DNA from: Phycisphaerales bacterium
GTDB taxonomy: Bacteria > Planctomycetota > Phycisphaerae > UBA1845 > Fen-1342
Assembly (NCBI GenBank): GCA_016710275.1
Contig: JADJXS010000001.1
Span: forward strand, 2,914,001 to 2,978,000
DNA length: 64,000 bases
Direction: 5' to 3'
Shown: positions 23,853-34,100 of the stretch, piece after piece
Position numbering within the stretch: position 1 is the stretch's first letter
Layout: every line of letters begins with the position of its first letter
Notes under the pieces: model-generated
Databases searched by the model: none
What the model was told of the DNA's origin: nothing
The model's input: the letters and a program-made list of their open reading frames with translations, nothing else
Position numbers and translations under genes: made by a program

Positions 23853-23954
23853 TCACGCGCCCGTGATACCCAGCAGCAACCGAAACAGGTCGCTCAGGAT
23901 CCCGACCAGCGTGTCCGTGATCGCCGAGAACAGCACGTCCAGCCAGAAATTCAT
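23853..23954 (-). CDS. 33-residue hydrophobic peptide gene
   Basis: The frame starts at ATG 23954, six bases after a perfect AGGAG, and ends at TGA 23853. The peptide is amphipathic to hydrophobic, beginning MNFWLDVLFSAITDTLVGIL and ending with LFRLLLGITGA. It could be a single membrane-associated helix. It lies 17 bases behind the outer-membrane barrel gene on the same strand, so it probably shares that transcript. The strong ribosome site is the main evidence; composition alone would not be enough. The alternative is a chance frame. Confidence 0.6.
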   Translation of the reverse strand: MNFWLDVLFSAITDTLVGILSDLFRLLLGITGA

Positions 23955-23971
23955 CGTCGTCTCCTTTTGTT

Positions 23972-24964
23972 TCAGAATCGAACCGCAAACCCCACCCCGG
24001 CAAAGAAGTCATTCGCCTGTTCGTTCAACCCCACACCGGTGCGGATGTCGAACTGCAGGTCGTCCGTGAGTGGAATCGTGAACCCGCCGTTGAGGGTATG
24101 CGCGCAGTCCTCCCCGCGCTCACCCGGGTAGAAGCCAAAATACTCCGCATACACCCCGAGGTGCTCACAAACGGCATATCCGACCGCCACCGAAGCCGAG
24201 GCCTGCGCAAATCGCCCCCGCGCACCGGTCGGAGCGCCGATGTTCACGTTGCCCCCGACCGACAGACGCTCGCTGATTTCGTAGGACCAGAGCCACTTCA
24301 CCTCCGGATCCACGTCGCCGCTGCTCTTGGTGTGCGAGCCGGTCGGCACGCTCAGCGCCCCGATCACCGCCAGTTCAGGGCGCCACCCGCGCTGCTCCGC
24401 GAGGTGCGCCTTGAAGCCGATGGACATGTCCGTCCAGCCATCCTCGTGGTCGCGCTGATGCAGCCGTCGCCCCGCTTCGCTCCGATCCGGGTACGAGAGC
24501 GTGGTGAATGAGGCGCCCTCCCATCCGAAGCGCAGCTCCAGCCCCGGCGCCACTCCCACGCGCAGCAGCAGTTCCGCCAGCGTGTGATCGCGCATGCGAT
24601 GCCCGTTCTCGCTGTCGCGCGTAAAGGTGTACCCGCCCTCCCACTGAAATCGCCCCGGCGAAACGACCGCCGTGCTTTCCGTGAAATCGGGCCGATCCGA
24701 GACCAACGGGCCATCCGTCGTCCTGGATGCGGCAGGCTCCTCACCCGATGGGATCGCATCGGGGCTGCGCTCGTCCGCCGGCGGTGCGGTTGCATTGGGG
24801 GGTTGCGGCGCGCCTGCAGCGTCCGGCCGCACGTCGTTCGTCGCTTCGCCCGGGACTACGGCCGCCGTACTGCCACCGTCATCCGGCGATGCTGCGGCGT
24901 GGGACCATTCGGCGGCCAACAGCAGCATTGCGACCCATCCTGCACAGCGCGTCGCGAGCCGCAC
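23972..24964 (-). CDS. Outer-membrane beta-barrel protein, MetA-pathway phenol-degradation/transporter family
   Basis: Hallmarks of the PF13557 family are visible: SDRPDFTESTAVVSPGRFQW, followed by alternating beta strands and the closing FFAGVGFAVRF with a terminal Phe for barrel insertion. A Pro/Ala-rich stretch of about 70 residues separates the signal peptide (RLATRCAGWVAMLLLAAEW) from the barrel. GTG 24964 puts the signal peptide at the N-terminus. The longer frame from ATG 25132 would place about 55 polar residues before it and is less likely. It is probably driven by the regulated promoter at 25148-25175. Confidence 0.8.
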   Translation of the reverse strand: MRLATRCAGWVAMLLLAAEWSHAAASPDDGGSTAAVVPGEATNDVRPDAAGAPQPPNATAPPADERSPDAIPSGEEPAASRTTDGPLVSDRPDFTESTAVVSPGRFQWEGGYTFTRDSENGHRMRDHTLAELLLRVGVAPGLELRFGWEGASFTTLSYPDRSEAGRRLHQRDHEDGWTDMSIGFKAHLAEQRGWRPELAVIGALSVPTGSHTKSSGDVDPEVKWLWSYEISERLSVGGNVNIGAPTGARGRFAQASASVAVGYAVCEHLGVYAEYFGFYPGERGEDCAHTLNGGFTIPLTDDLQFDIRTGVGLNEQANDFFAGVGFAVRF

Positions 24965-25114
24965 GCCGATGTCCCGCCCCGGCCCGGTTTTGCAGCGAGT
25001 CGCGCAGCTTCGCCGCCGGTCTGAACGAGAAGCGGGACGAAATCCAGCGGCATCCGAGGACAAAGTGCCTGATCCGGGACGGTGATGTACCATCTGCATT
25101 TTGTTGTACCTTAT

Positions 25115-25175
25115 GCACATCGTTGTATCCATTGCTACAACGTGCGTAGCATAGGCTACATTCGGCCGCCGTCAA
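25115..25175 (-). promoter_or_regulatory. Promoter with overlapping inverted-repeat operators upstream of the barrel gene
   Basis: On the minus strand TTGACG (25175-25170), a 16-bp spacer and TATGCT (25153-25148) form a strong sigma-70 promoter. An inverted repeat TGCTAC-N7-GTAGCA (25133-25151) covers the -10 and start point. A second, CGTTGTA-N8-TACAACG (25121-25142), lies just downstream. Further TGTACC half-sites occur near 25086 and 25115. The position is typical of a repressor. The TGTA/TACA half-sites recall BlaI/CopY-type operators, but the spacing differs, so the regulator is unknown. Confidence 0.65.
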
Positions 25176-25324
25176 GGGCCGGCGAAGACCGGTTTTCACA
25201 CGCCGCACTTGCCCCTTGTCCCAGCCCCTTCGCCAGGCCCACTTGAAACCGGCGCAATTCACGCCGCACGGCTTTCTGACCGATACACCGCGGGGGGCAG
25301 GTGCGCCCAGAGGAACACTCCGTC

Positions 25325-26909
25325 ATGCGCGACGTTCGCCGGCTCTACGCCATGCTGGAAGCGGGACCGACTCCCGCCTGCGACGAAATTCTCGGCGCAG
25401 GTCTCGCGCTGGCCGAGCCGGACTATTTCGAGGAGCTGGTCGGAATTCTGCTCCGCCGCCGCAACGACGCCGCCTGGGGCGCAATGATCGAGCATTGGCC
25501 GCGCTTGACGCTCGACGTGCAGGAGATCCTCCGTTCGGAGGATGCCGCGATGATGGGCGGCGTCGCGCGCGCCATGCGCGGCAACCCGGATGCCCGCTAT
25601 CACGCGCTGCTGGCCCTCGAACAGTCGCCGCGGGTCGGCGCCGCCTATCTGCTGCCCGCCGGGCTGCGCGACGATTCCGCCCGCGTCCGGGACGCGGCGG
25701 CGCGCTGCTTTCGCCGCGTGGCTGAACTGCATTTCGACCATGTCTGCCTGCATGGCGTCACGGAGTCGTCCGAACGTCGCGGAATCCCCAGCGAGCATGA
25801 CCGCATGCTGGCCGCAGTGCGCGAGGTGCTGGCCACCTTTGACGTGCACCTGCGCGCCGACCTGATCGAGGCCTGCCTGTGGTTCGCCTCGGAGCTTGGC
25901 GACGGGCTGTGGGACACCCTTTCGCGCCCGCGCACGCGCCTGGCGCGCGTCGTCGCGACCCACCTGGCCGAATGGAATTCGCCGCGGCTGGCCGCGTTTC
26001 TGCTGCTTGCGCTGCGGCGCAGCGAGTGGCGCACACCCGCGCAAATGATCCTGCGGGAATGGGAGGGCGCCGAGTTCGCCGCCCCGCTGCTTCGTCAGAC
26101 GCACCTGCTCTCGGACCCCGAAACCGCTCGGCGGCGTCGCGGTGATGCGATGTCCGCCGTGGCTGCGCGGAGCCGCCAACGGCCTGCCGAACCTTCCGGT
26201 CACCCTGCGCCCCTGCGCGCCGGCCTGGATTGTTCGCCTCGGGATGAGCGAGTCAGACCGGCTGATGCTGCTCGCGGCCTGCGTCCGCCGCGGCGACATG
26301 GACACCCAGACCGCCGCCATCCACGAGTTGGTTGCCATGCCCCGGCCCGCGGCAGCGGCTCTGGTGCGCGATCTGCAACAGGAGGGCGGAACGATCGCAA
26401 TTCTGATTCAGCAGGCGCTGGACAAGCGCAAGTCGCGCCTTCCGCCGCCGCCCCCGCCGGCCTCCGGCTGGGCACTCCCGGAGGAGCGTTCCACGACGGC
26501 ACCGGCGGCCCAGCCCGAATCGCAGCCGGCCGTCAGCGCATCGCCCTCGATCGCGCCTTCTTCCGACGTTTCCGAGCAGTCGCCCGTGGACGACTTCCTG
26601 CAACTCTGGCAGTTGTGCCGGCGATCTCAGGATTCGGAGCGACAGGCGCTGGTCGAGCGGCTCCGCCTCGGTGCGGAAGCGTGGCAATCGCTTCTCGCCG
26701 CGCAGGCTCGGTCTGACGACGTGCGCGATCGAATGCTGCTGCTGCGGGTGCTCGAAGCGCCGGCATTGCCGGCTCGCTTCGCCGACGTGATCGACTCGAT
26801 GACGCACGACCCGGTCACGGCCGTCCGCGACCTCGCTCTTCGCGTCCGGGAATCCGGCGCGAAGCGCAGCGCTCCGCGCGGCCGCGCCGCCTCGGAGGTG
26901 CCGAAGTGA
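25325..26909 (+). CDS. Alpha-helical repeat protein of unknown function, frameshifted near 26125
   Basis: The ATG at 25325 follows GAGGAA. The first frame is coding-like (HEAT-like pairs such as RYHALLALEQSPRVGAAYLL) to about 26115. From about 26125 the coding signal moves to another frame (PWLRGAANGLPNLPVTL, SESDRLMLLAACVRRGDMDT, then a Pro-rich linker and a helical C-terminal domain), ending at 26909. One extra base between about 26103 and 26140 would explain this. The first frame stays open to 26716 as junk. The family is not recognised; FliG-like or HEAT scaffolds are only guesses. Its stop overlaps the next gene. Confidence 0.6.
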
Positions 26910-27337
26910 TGATGCTCGCACAGATCACTGAGGACCGGCTGCGCGCCCTGCGCGAGAGCTTCAACGAGCAGGCGGGCCAATCCGACCACACCATCGCATT
27001 CGTTGTGCTGGGAATCGTCCTGATACTCGCGGCCGTCGGCGGCATCGTGCTCCTCCGCAGGCATCGCCGCGCCGAGCAGGTGCGGACGCACGTGGACATT
27101 CTCAGCGATGCGCTGCAGGTGCTGGCGCTGACCGAGTCCGATGCCGCGCTGATCCGCGGTATCGCGTCGGCAGCGCGGCTGCGCGAGCCGACCGCCATGC
27201 TGCTGTCGCCGATGAATCTCGCCGTCGCGATGGAAGGAGCGCTCTCCGCCGGCAGTGACCCCCGAATCCGCGCGCAGGCCGAGGAGGTCAGTGAGCGCCT
27301 CTTCGGCGTTCCGCTGCCGGCGCTGGCCGAGTCCTGA
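26909..27337 (+). CDS. Small single-TM protein of unknown function
   Basis: The 142-residue protein has one membrane segment (TIAFVVLGIVLILAAVGGIV) after 30 polar residues, then a basic RRHRR stop-transfer and a helical cytoplasmic domain (ILSDALQVLALTESDAALIR...). The ATG 26909 overlaps the upstream stop as TGATG with GGAGG about ten bases before, so it forms an operon with the helical-repeat gene. The family is not recognised. Confidence 0.7.
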   Translation: MMLAQITEDRLRALRESFNEQAGQSDHTIAFVVLGIVLILAAVGGIVLLRRHRRAEQVRTHVDILSDALQVLALTESDAALIRGIASAARLREPTAMLLSPMNLAVAMEGALSAGSDPRIRAQAEEVSERLFGVPLPALAES

Positions 27338-27350
27338 CCCCCCTTGCCGT

Positions 27351-27566
27351 TCATTCCGCCAGCAGCGGCGCCCAGAACGCCTCCGACAGAGAGGCCGGAA
27401 ACCGCCGTCCGCTCGTCGAAGGGGTCACCGGAATCACAACCGCGTGTTCCGGGTGGTCGAGATGCCAGGTGAGATAGGCGGAGGTCTCTGCGATCGCGCG
27501 CCGCCGCGCGTCGTCCAGCAACAGCTTCTTCAGAGTCAGTCGCCGAAAGTCCAGCATCGGACTCAC
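27351..27566 (-). CDS. Small hypothetical protein
   Basis: A 71-residue frame beginning at GTG 27566 (ATG 27557 also possible) with a purine-rich stretch ahead of it. It lies 36 bases behind the membrane protein gene on the same strand. The product starts with a basic helix (FRRLTLKKLLLDDARRRAIA) and contains TSAYLTWHLDHPEHAVVIPV. No family is recognised. It could be real but short. Confidence 0.45.
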   Translation of the reverse strand: MSPMLDFRRLTLKKLLLDDARRRAIAETSAYLTWHLDHPEHAVVIPVTPSTSGRRFPASLSEAFWAPLLAE

Positions 27567-27602
27567 CTGCTCGCCCTGCTCCGCACCTGCGCGAGACCGT
27601 CA

Positions 27603-28496
27603 TCATCGCGACGGCGGCCCGCCGGCGCGGCGGGCGGCCAATACCGACGACACTCCCAGCCACCCCATCGCAACGGTCTCAATCGGCAAACCCCGCACCA
27701 TCGCCGACACCGGGATGTTATTGAGATGCTCATAGCCCGACGGCAATCGCCCCGCGATCGCCGCATGAACCGCGCCGACAACTCCGAGCAGCACGGGCGC
27801 GAGCAGATACGCCAGCGGCGTCCGCACCTTCGTCGCGCTTCCTGCCGCATACGCGCCGGCCGCGAACGATGCATACACCGCGAAAAACACCTGCCCCCGA
27901 TAGGTCTCTCCGACCCGCGGACCCGACAGCACCATCAGGCCGACCGCCGCGACCGCCGCCGTCAACAGCAGCGCTCCGAGTTGCAAGGCGGCGCTCGATT
28001 GCGCGGCGGAATTCTTCGCCACATTCGGCCGGAATCCGCCAATCTGCACCAGCAGACCGCAGACGACGACCATCGCCGCATATTCAGCACAAAGCCGCCA
28101 GTACGCAGGCGCCGGCGGCGAATCCGGTCGAATGAGCAGACTTGTCAGGAAATGATCGGTGGTGCCGCCGGGTAGCGCCGTGAGCGCCATTCCGACGCCA
28201 ATTGCCACAATTGATTCGAGGCTGCCCGCCCGCGCCCCGAGTAATCGGACCAACCACCCGGTCGCCGCGACCACCAGTACCGCCAGCAGCACCGAAATCA
28301 GGGGCATGCTGCCGCCCGTGAGCAGTACCGGCTCGAGATGCGCCCCGCTGCGAAACGGACCCAGCGCGAGGTAATGCAAGCCGGCCCAGCAGAGCGCGGC
28401 GGACAACAGGACGCGAAATCGCACAATCCACACCGAATCGGCGGATTGCAGCGCGGAAGCGATCGGGTTTGCGGTGGTTTCGCTCACAAGGCGCAC
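27603..28496 (-). CDS. Polytopic membrane protein of unknown function
   Basis: The 297-residue protein has about six hydrophobic segments, for example LISVLLAVLVVAATGWLVRL, ALQLGALLLTAAVAAVGLMV and YLLAPVLLGVVGAVHAAIAG. Start GTG 28496. The polar loops are short and there are no motifs that I recognise as enzymatic or transport signatures. It precedes the 71-residue gene, with which it may form an operon. Confidence 0.7.
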   Translation of the reverse strand: MRLVSETTANPIASALQSADSVWIVRFRVLLSAALCWAGLHYLALGPFRSGAHLEPVLLTGGSMPLISVLLAVLVVAATGWLVRLLGARAGSLESIVAIGVGMALTALPGGTTDHFLTSLLIRPDSPPAPAYWRLCAEYAAMVVVCGLLVQIGGFRPNVAKNSAAQSSAALQLGALLLTAAVAAVGLMVLSGPRVGETYRGQVFFAVYASFAAGAYAAGSATKVRTPLAYLLAPVLLGVVGAVHAAIAGRLPSGYEHLNNIPVSAMVRGLPIETVAMGWLGVSSVLAARRAGGPPSR

Positions 28497-28581
28497 GTTA
28501 TCACGAACCGGCGCGCGGCGTCCAGCGCCGGGATGCGTCGATCGGCATCATTGGGCGGCGTTCGGCGTCCGCAGGCGCCAA

Positions 28582-28959
28582 TCAAGCGCCGAATGAAGCA
28601 TCCGGGCGCAGGTCGAGCGTCTGGATGACGTCGTCGAGCGACAGGCCGCCGGCATCAAGCCTGCGCCACCCGGTCTCACCGACGAACTCGTACAGCCCGT
28701 CGCCGGTGAACCACGAGGGCGCGCCGGCCAGGCCGAACCAATCCCCGGTCGCGGAGCGCTCGGCCGGCAGGCGGTAGAGCATCAGCCCACCGCCATCGGC
28801 CTGCACCCAGTAGCGAACCGCAGTCGGGCGCCCCGGCTGCTGAGTCGATGAGCCGGTCGAAGCGGTAGTGGTGATGTTGGTCTGCGGTTCGGCCGCCGGG
28901 CATCCGCCCAGCAGAAGCGCGGTCATGGAACTCGCAGCGATCAAACGCCATGCGGACAT
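28582..28959 (-). CDS. Small lipoprotein
   Basis: The 125-residue protein starts at ATG 28959 behind GGAGGGG. The signal peptide ends in the lipobox LLLGGC, followed by a Thr/Ser-rich spacer and a compact domain (VRYWVQADGGGLMLYRLPAE...TGDGLYEFVGETGWRRLD). It is anchored in a membrane on the outer side. No family is recognised. It is divergent from the ABC exporter. Confidence 0.75.
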   Translation of the reverse strand: MSAWRLIAASSMTALLLGGCPAAEPQTNITTTASTGSSTQQPGRPTAVRYWVQADGGGLMLYRLPAERSATGDWFGLAGAPSWFTGDGLYEFVGETGWRRLDAGGLSLDDVIQTLDLRPDASFGA

Positions 28960-29121
28960 TAGACCCCTCCCCAGGGATGCGTCCCCTCGTCCCCCCTGCA
29001 CATGCTAGGCCGGGACGGACGGCGGCGGCGAGCAATTCCGCCAATCGGGCGGTCGGCGGCCGATAAGGTGCGGCGGGCAGAGGCGGGAAGGTCGCGGACG
29101 GGTTACAATCGCCGCCCTTCA

Positions 29122-31038
29122 ATGAGCGACGCAAGTCTCCCAGCAACTGAAACCGGCGGCGAATTGATCGCAACGCTCCGCCGCCCGCCCCGCAAGGACA
29201 AGCGCGCCCTGCGCAACTCGTTCTGGCGGATGGTGGCGATGGTGCATCCGCACCGCCGCGCCATGACGCTGGGGGTGCTGCTGGGGCTGGGCGTGGCGCT
29301 GACCTATGCGGCCAGCCTGGGCGGGCTGCTGCCGGTGCTGAAGGTCGTCGTCGAAGAACAGAATGTGAACTCGTATCTGCTGGAGCGTGCTCAGCGCGCA
29401 CCGGCGATGCTCGCACCGCTGTTGAGCGGGCTGGCGCAGATTTTCCCGACGGAGGATTCGCCGGCCGCGCGAATGACCACGTTGCTGATCCTGCTGGGGG
29501 CGTTGCTCGGGGTGAACGTGATCGGCAACGGGCTGCGCTGCCTGTCGCAATACCTGGTGCTGTACGCCTCGAACCGCATGGTCATGGACTTGCGCCGCCG
29601 GATGTACCGCAAGGCGCTGCACGTGCCGATGACGCGGCTGACCAGCGATCATGCCAACGCGGTCAGCGCATTCATGTCGGACGTGCGCGAGGTCTTCCTC
29701 GGCATCGTGACGCTGTTCGGCAAAGTGGCGCGCGAGCCGCTCAAGGCGGTGTGCGTGCTGGCGGTTGCGTGCTTCATCGACCTGCGGCTGACGCTGATTG
29801 CGGGCGGCATCGCGCTGCCGGCGGTGCTGATCCTGTGGATCGTCGGTCGCGGGGTGCGCAAGGCGACGGTGCGGATGCTGCAAGGCTATGCGGCAATGCT
29901 GCGCAGCCTGGAGGAATCGCTGCAAGGGATCGACACGGTCAAGGGCTATGCCCGCGAGGGGCACGAGCGCGTGCGCATGTGGCGGCTGGAGCGCGGCATG
30001 ATGCGGCACCAGCTTCGACTGGCGTGGATCGAGTCCTTCAGCTCGCCGCTGCTGGAGACGCTGGGCGTACTGGCGGCGTCGGCGGGGATCGTCTGGCTGG
30101 CGTCGCGGACCTTCGCCGGCGAGATCACGCCGAGCCACTTCATCACGATGGTGATCCTGCTGGGGGCGATCCTGGACCCGATCCGCAAAGTCGCCAACGT
30201 CTACAACGTGGTGCAGCGCAGCGGCGCGGCCGCGGACCGCATTTTCGGCTTCCTGGACGAGGCGGAGCAGCGCTCGGCCGCCGGGGCGATTGAGCTGCGC
30301 GGCGACCGGTCGCCGGAGGTCCGCTTCGAACACGTGCACTTCCGCTATTCGCCGGACGCTGCGCCGGCGCTGCGCGACGTATCGCTGACGGTGCGCGCCG
30401 GGGAGTGCGTGGCGATTGTCGGCCCGAACGGCAGCGGAAAGAGCACGCTTCTCAAGCTGCTGCCGAGGCTGCTGGAGCCGCAGGAAGGCGGCGTTCTTCT
30501 GGACGGGGTGGACGTGCGCGAGGTGCAACTGCGCAGCCTCCGGGAGCGCGTGGCGGTTGTGTCGCAGCGGCCGGTGATCTTCGCGCGAAGCGCGCGGGAA
30601 AACATCGCCTACGGCAATCCGACCGCGACGGATGAGGAGGTTCGCGCCGCCGCCCGCCGGGCGTACGCGGCGGAATTCATCGAGGCCTGGCCGCAGGGAT
30701 ATGACGCCGCGCTGGGTGAGTTCGGCGCGTCCATTTCCGGCGGCCAACGACAGCGCATCGCCATTGCCCGCGCCTTTCTGAAGCCCTCGACCATCCTGAT
30801 CTTTGACGAGGCCACCAGCGAGATTGACGCGGAGAGCGAGGGGCGGATCCACGCGGCGCTGCAGGAGCTGCGGCGCGGCAAGACCACGTTCCTGATCGCG
30901 CACCGGCATACGGTGATGGAAATGGCCGATCGGCTGATCGTGATGGATGGCGGGCGGATCGTGGACACCGGCACGCATGCGGAGTTGATCGAGCGCTGCC
31001 CGCTCTATGTCGCCCTGTATCGGTCGCCGGAGGCCTGA
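29122..31038 (+). CDS. MsbA-like ABC exporter (fused TM and ATPase domains)
   Basis: A 638-residue half-transporter that works as a homodimer. The six-TM domain occupies about residues 35-385. The ATPase has Walker A IVGPNGSGKSTLLKLL, Q-loop VVSQRPVIFARSARENIAYG, signature ISGGQRQRIAIARAF, Walker B ILIFDEATSEID and switch histidine LIAHRHT. The region resembles lipid/lipid-A flippases and multidrug exporters; the substrate is not defined. ATG 29122 is used because the longer frame from 29002 reads across GC-rich leader. Gene context is lone. Confidence 0.92.
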   Translation: MSDASLPATETGGELIATLRRPPRKDKRALRNSFWRMVAMVHPHRRAMTLGVLLGLGVALTYAASLGGLLPVLKVVVEEQNVNSYLLERAQRAPAMLAPLLSGLAQIFPTEDSPAARMTTLLILLGALLGVNVIGNGLRCLSQYLVLYASNRMVMDLRRRMYRKALHVPMTRLTSDHANAVSAFMSDVREVFLGIVTLFGKVAREPLKAVCVLAVACFIDLRLTLIAGGIALPAVLILWIVGRGVRKATVRMLQGYAAMLRSLEESLQGIDTVKGYAREGHERVRMWRLERGMMRHQLRLAWIESFSSPLLETLGVLAASAGIVWLASRTFAGEITPSHFITMVILLGAILDPIRKVANVYNVVQRSGAAADRIFGFLDEAEQRSAAGAIELRGDRSPEVRFEHVHFRYSPDAAPALRDVSLTVRAGECVAIVGPNGSGKSTLLKLLPRLLEPQEGGVLLDGVDVREVQLRSLRERVAVVSQRPVIFARSARENIAYGNPTATDEEVRAAARRAYAAEFIEAWPQGYDAALGEFGASISGGQRQRIAIARAFLKPSTILIFDEATSEIDAESEGRIHAALQELRRGKTTFLIAHRHTVMEMADRLIVMDGGRIVDTGTHAELIERCPLYVALYRSPEA

Positions 31039-31118
31039 CGAGCGCCGCGCGGGCGGCGACCGTGCTGCGCCGCCGGGGGCGTACCCCGTTCGCCGAAGTG
31101 CGGCTACGCTGCCGTCGC

Positions 31119-34100
31119 ATGAAACACGACTCCGCCCATCACGCCCGCCGCTTCGCCGTGTTTTGCGAACAGGTGCTTGCGCCGGCGGTCATTGACGTTC
31201 GGCAGCCGGTGCGCGTCGAGGCATTCGCCACCGAGCGGCCCATCCCCCACGACGATGCGATTGGCCGGACGTTTGAGCCGGTATCTCCCGGTTGGCGTTT
31301 CGGGCCGGGGTGGTCGGGTGCGTGGTTCAGAATTTCGGCCGAGATTCCGGCTGCCCTGGTCGGCCGTCCCGCATTCCTGCGATTCAGCACGGGCACCGAA
31401 GCGCTGCTCTGGCAGGATGGGCAGCCACGGCACGGCCTCGACGTGAACCACGACACAGCGCCGCTGGCGACGGCCGCGAAGCCGGGCGGGGCGATCATCG
31501 CCCACGTGGAAGCGGTGTGCAGCCGCCCGTTCGGGACAACGCTCTTTGAGTGGGATGATCGCGACGCGCGGGCGCGCTGGGTCGATCCGCAACCCGGCTG
31601 CCTGGAGTATTGCGAGATCGTCGGCATTCGCGAGCCGGTGTGGCGGTTGTGGCGCAGCATGGAGTTTGGACGCGAGCTGCTGGCGCTGCTGCCGCCGGAC
31701 TCGGAGCGGACGAACGCCTTGCGACGCGGTTTGGATGAGGTGCTGCGGCTGGTGCGACCCGACGACGTGGCGGGAAGTTGCTCAATCGCGACCGAGCGAT
31801 TCGCGGCGGTGCTGCGCGGAGCGGGCGGCGTGCGGGGGCGCAGCATCGCGGTGGGGCATGCTCACATCGACACGGCATGGCTCTGGCCGATCGCCGAGAC
31901 GCGGCGCAAGTGCCTGCGGTCTTTCTCCACGGTGCTGTCGCTGATGGATCGCTTGGAGCGGTTCGGGTTCATCTGCTCGCAGGCGCAGCAGTATGACTGG
32001 GTCGAGCGGGATTCGCCGGGGCTGTTCGAGCGCATTCGCTCGCGCGTGCGCGAGGGACGCTGGGAGCCGATCGGCGGAATGTGGGTGGAGCCGGACGCAA
32101 ATCTGCCGTCGGGGGAGTCGCTGATCCGCCAGATGCTGCACGCCGACCGCCTTTGGCGCAGGCAGTTCGGCGATTCCGTTCGGCAGTGCGTCGCCTTCCA
32201 GCCGGACACGTTCGGATTCCCGGCGTCGCTGCCGCAGATTCTTCGCCTGGGCGGGCTGGACACGTTCATCACCAACAAGCTCTGCTGGTCGGACGCGAAC
32301 GAATTCCCGAATGTTCACTTCACCTGGCGCGGCATCGATGGCACGGAGATTTTGTCCCACCAGACTCCCGGCGGCGACTACAACGCCGTCAACACGCCGC
32401 GCGAGCTGCTGCGCGCCGAGCGAACCGATGCGCGGCTCAACTCCACCGGCGCGCGGGAGTGGCTGACGCCGTTCGGATACGGCGACGGCGGCGGCGGACC
32501 GACCGAGAACTCGATCCTCTACGCCGAGCTGGCCGGCGACGCCGAGGGGTTGCCGAAGCTTGAATTCGGCCGGGCGGACGAGTTCTGCCGCCGGCTGCAC
32601 GAAGCGCGACGGGCGGACGCGGCGAGCGGCCGGCCGTGGCCGGTATGGGATGGCGAGCTGTACCTCGAGAATCACCGCGGCGTGCTGACGACCCAGGCGT
32701 GGCTCAAGCGCGCCAACCGCGAAGCGGAGCGCGATCTGCGCCTGGCCGAGTGGTTGACGTGGTTCGGGCCGGCCGCCCCCGACACGAGCGTCTCCGCGGC
32801 AAGCGCCGCCGCGCTGCACGGGGCGTGGGAGCGGCTGCTGACGCTGCAATTCCACGACATTCTGCCCGGCACGTCGATCCCGCAAGTGTACGACGACGCG
32901 CGCCGCGATCTGGCGGAGATTGACGCCGCCTGCGGCCAAGTGCGCGATTCGGCGCTCCAGAGCTGGGTCGCCGGCGCGGACACGCGCGGAATGAAGCGGC
33001 CGGCGCTGGTGCTCAACGGCGCCTCCGCGACGCGCTGCGCCGTGATCGAGCATCAGGGCGCGCTGCACGCGGTGGAGCGCATCCCGGCAATGGGCGCTCG
33101 CGTGGTGGACCTGGAGGCGGGAGCTGCGACGAGCCACGGCGACGCGCCGGCGAGCGCTTCCGGCCGCACGCTTCGCAATGGAATTCTGCACGCAGAGATC
33201 GACGAAGTCGGCCGGATCGCGGTGCTGCGGCGGAACGAGGGGCGGAATACGGCGCAGGCGCCGCTGAATCAGCTTGTGCTATACGACGACAGGCCGCGAC
33301 ATTACGACGCATGGGACATCGATCCGGAACATTTCACGACAGCCCGAGCGGTGGATTCGCCGGCGGCGTCGATCCGGGTGGTCGAGTCGGGCGGGTTGCG
33401 GGCTTCGATCGAAGTGCAGCGGGCGCTGGGCGCGTCGAGTCGCATGACCCAGCGGTATGTGCTTGCGGCCGGCAGTCCGCGCATCGAAATCCGGACGACG
33501 GTGGATTGGCACGAAGATCGGACATTGTTGCGGGCACTGTTTCCGCTGGACATCCGCGCCCGCAGCGCGACGTACGAAATTCAGTTCGGCACGCTGGAGC
33601 GGCCGGCGCACCGCTCGAACCCGTGGGATGCGGCCCGCTTTGAGGTCTGCGCTCATCGGTGGATGGACGTGTCGCAGCCGGGCTGCGGCGTCGCGCTGCT
33701 CAATGACGGCAAGTACGGGCATTCCTGCGACGGCGGCACGGCCGGGCTGACACTGCTGCGCTCGCCGCGCTTCCCGGATCCGCAGGCCGATCGCGGGCGG
33801 CATGAATTCACCTACGCGCTGCAGCCGCATGACGGGGATTGGCGGGCCGCGGGCATTGATCGCGGGGCGGAGTTCCTGAACACGCCGCTGATCGTGCATG
33901 AGTTGCCGCGGAATCAGAGCGGATCATGGACGGAATGGTCACCGGTAGAGGTGGAGGCGATCGGGGCGGGGGCTGTGAGCGTGTCGGCGATGAAGCGGGC
34001 GTATGACGACGAGGGCCGAATTCTGCGAATTGCCGAAGTGCGCGGGGGACGCGCGGCGGTGCGGCTGCGCTGGCGGCTGCCGGTACGCAACGTGACGCCG

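Noticed and set aside
29119..30978. Long minus-strand frame opposite the ABC exporter
   Set aside because: Composition is dominated by Arg/Gln/His from high-GC antisense reading; the plus strand has complete ABC motifs.
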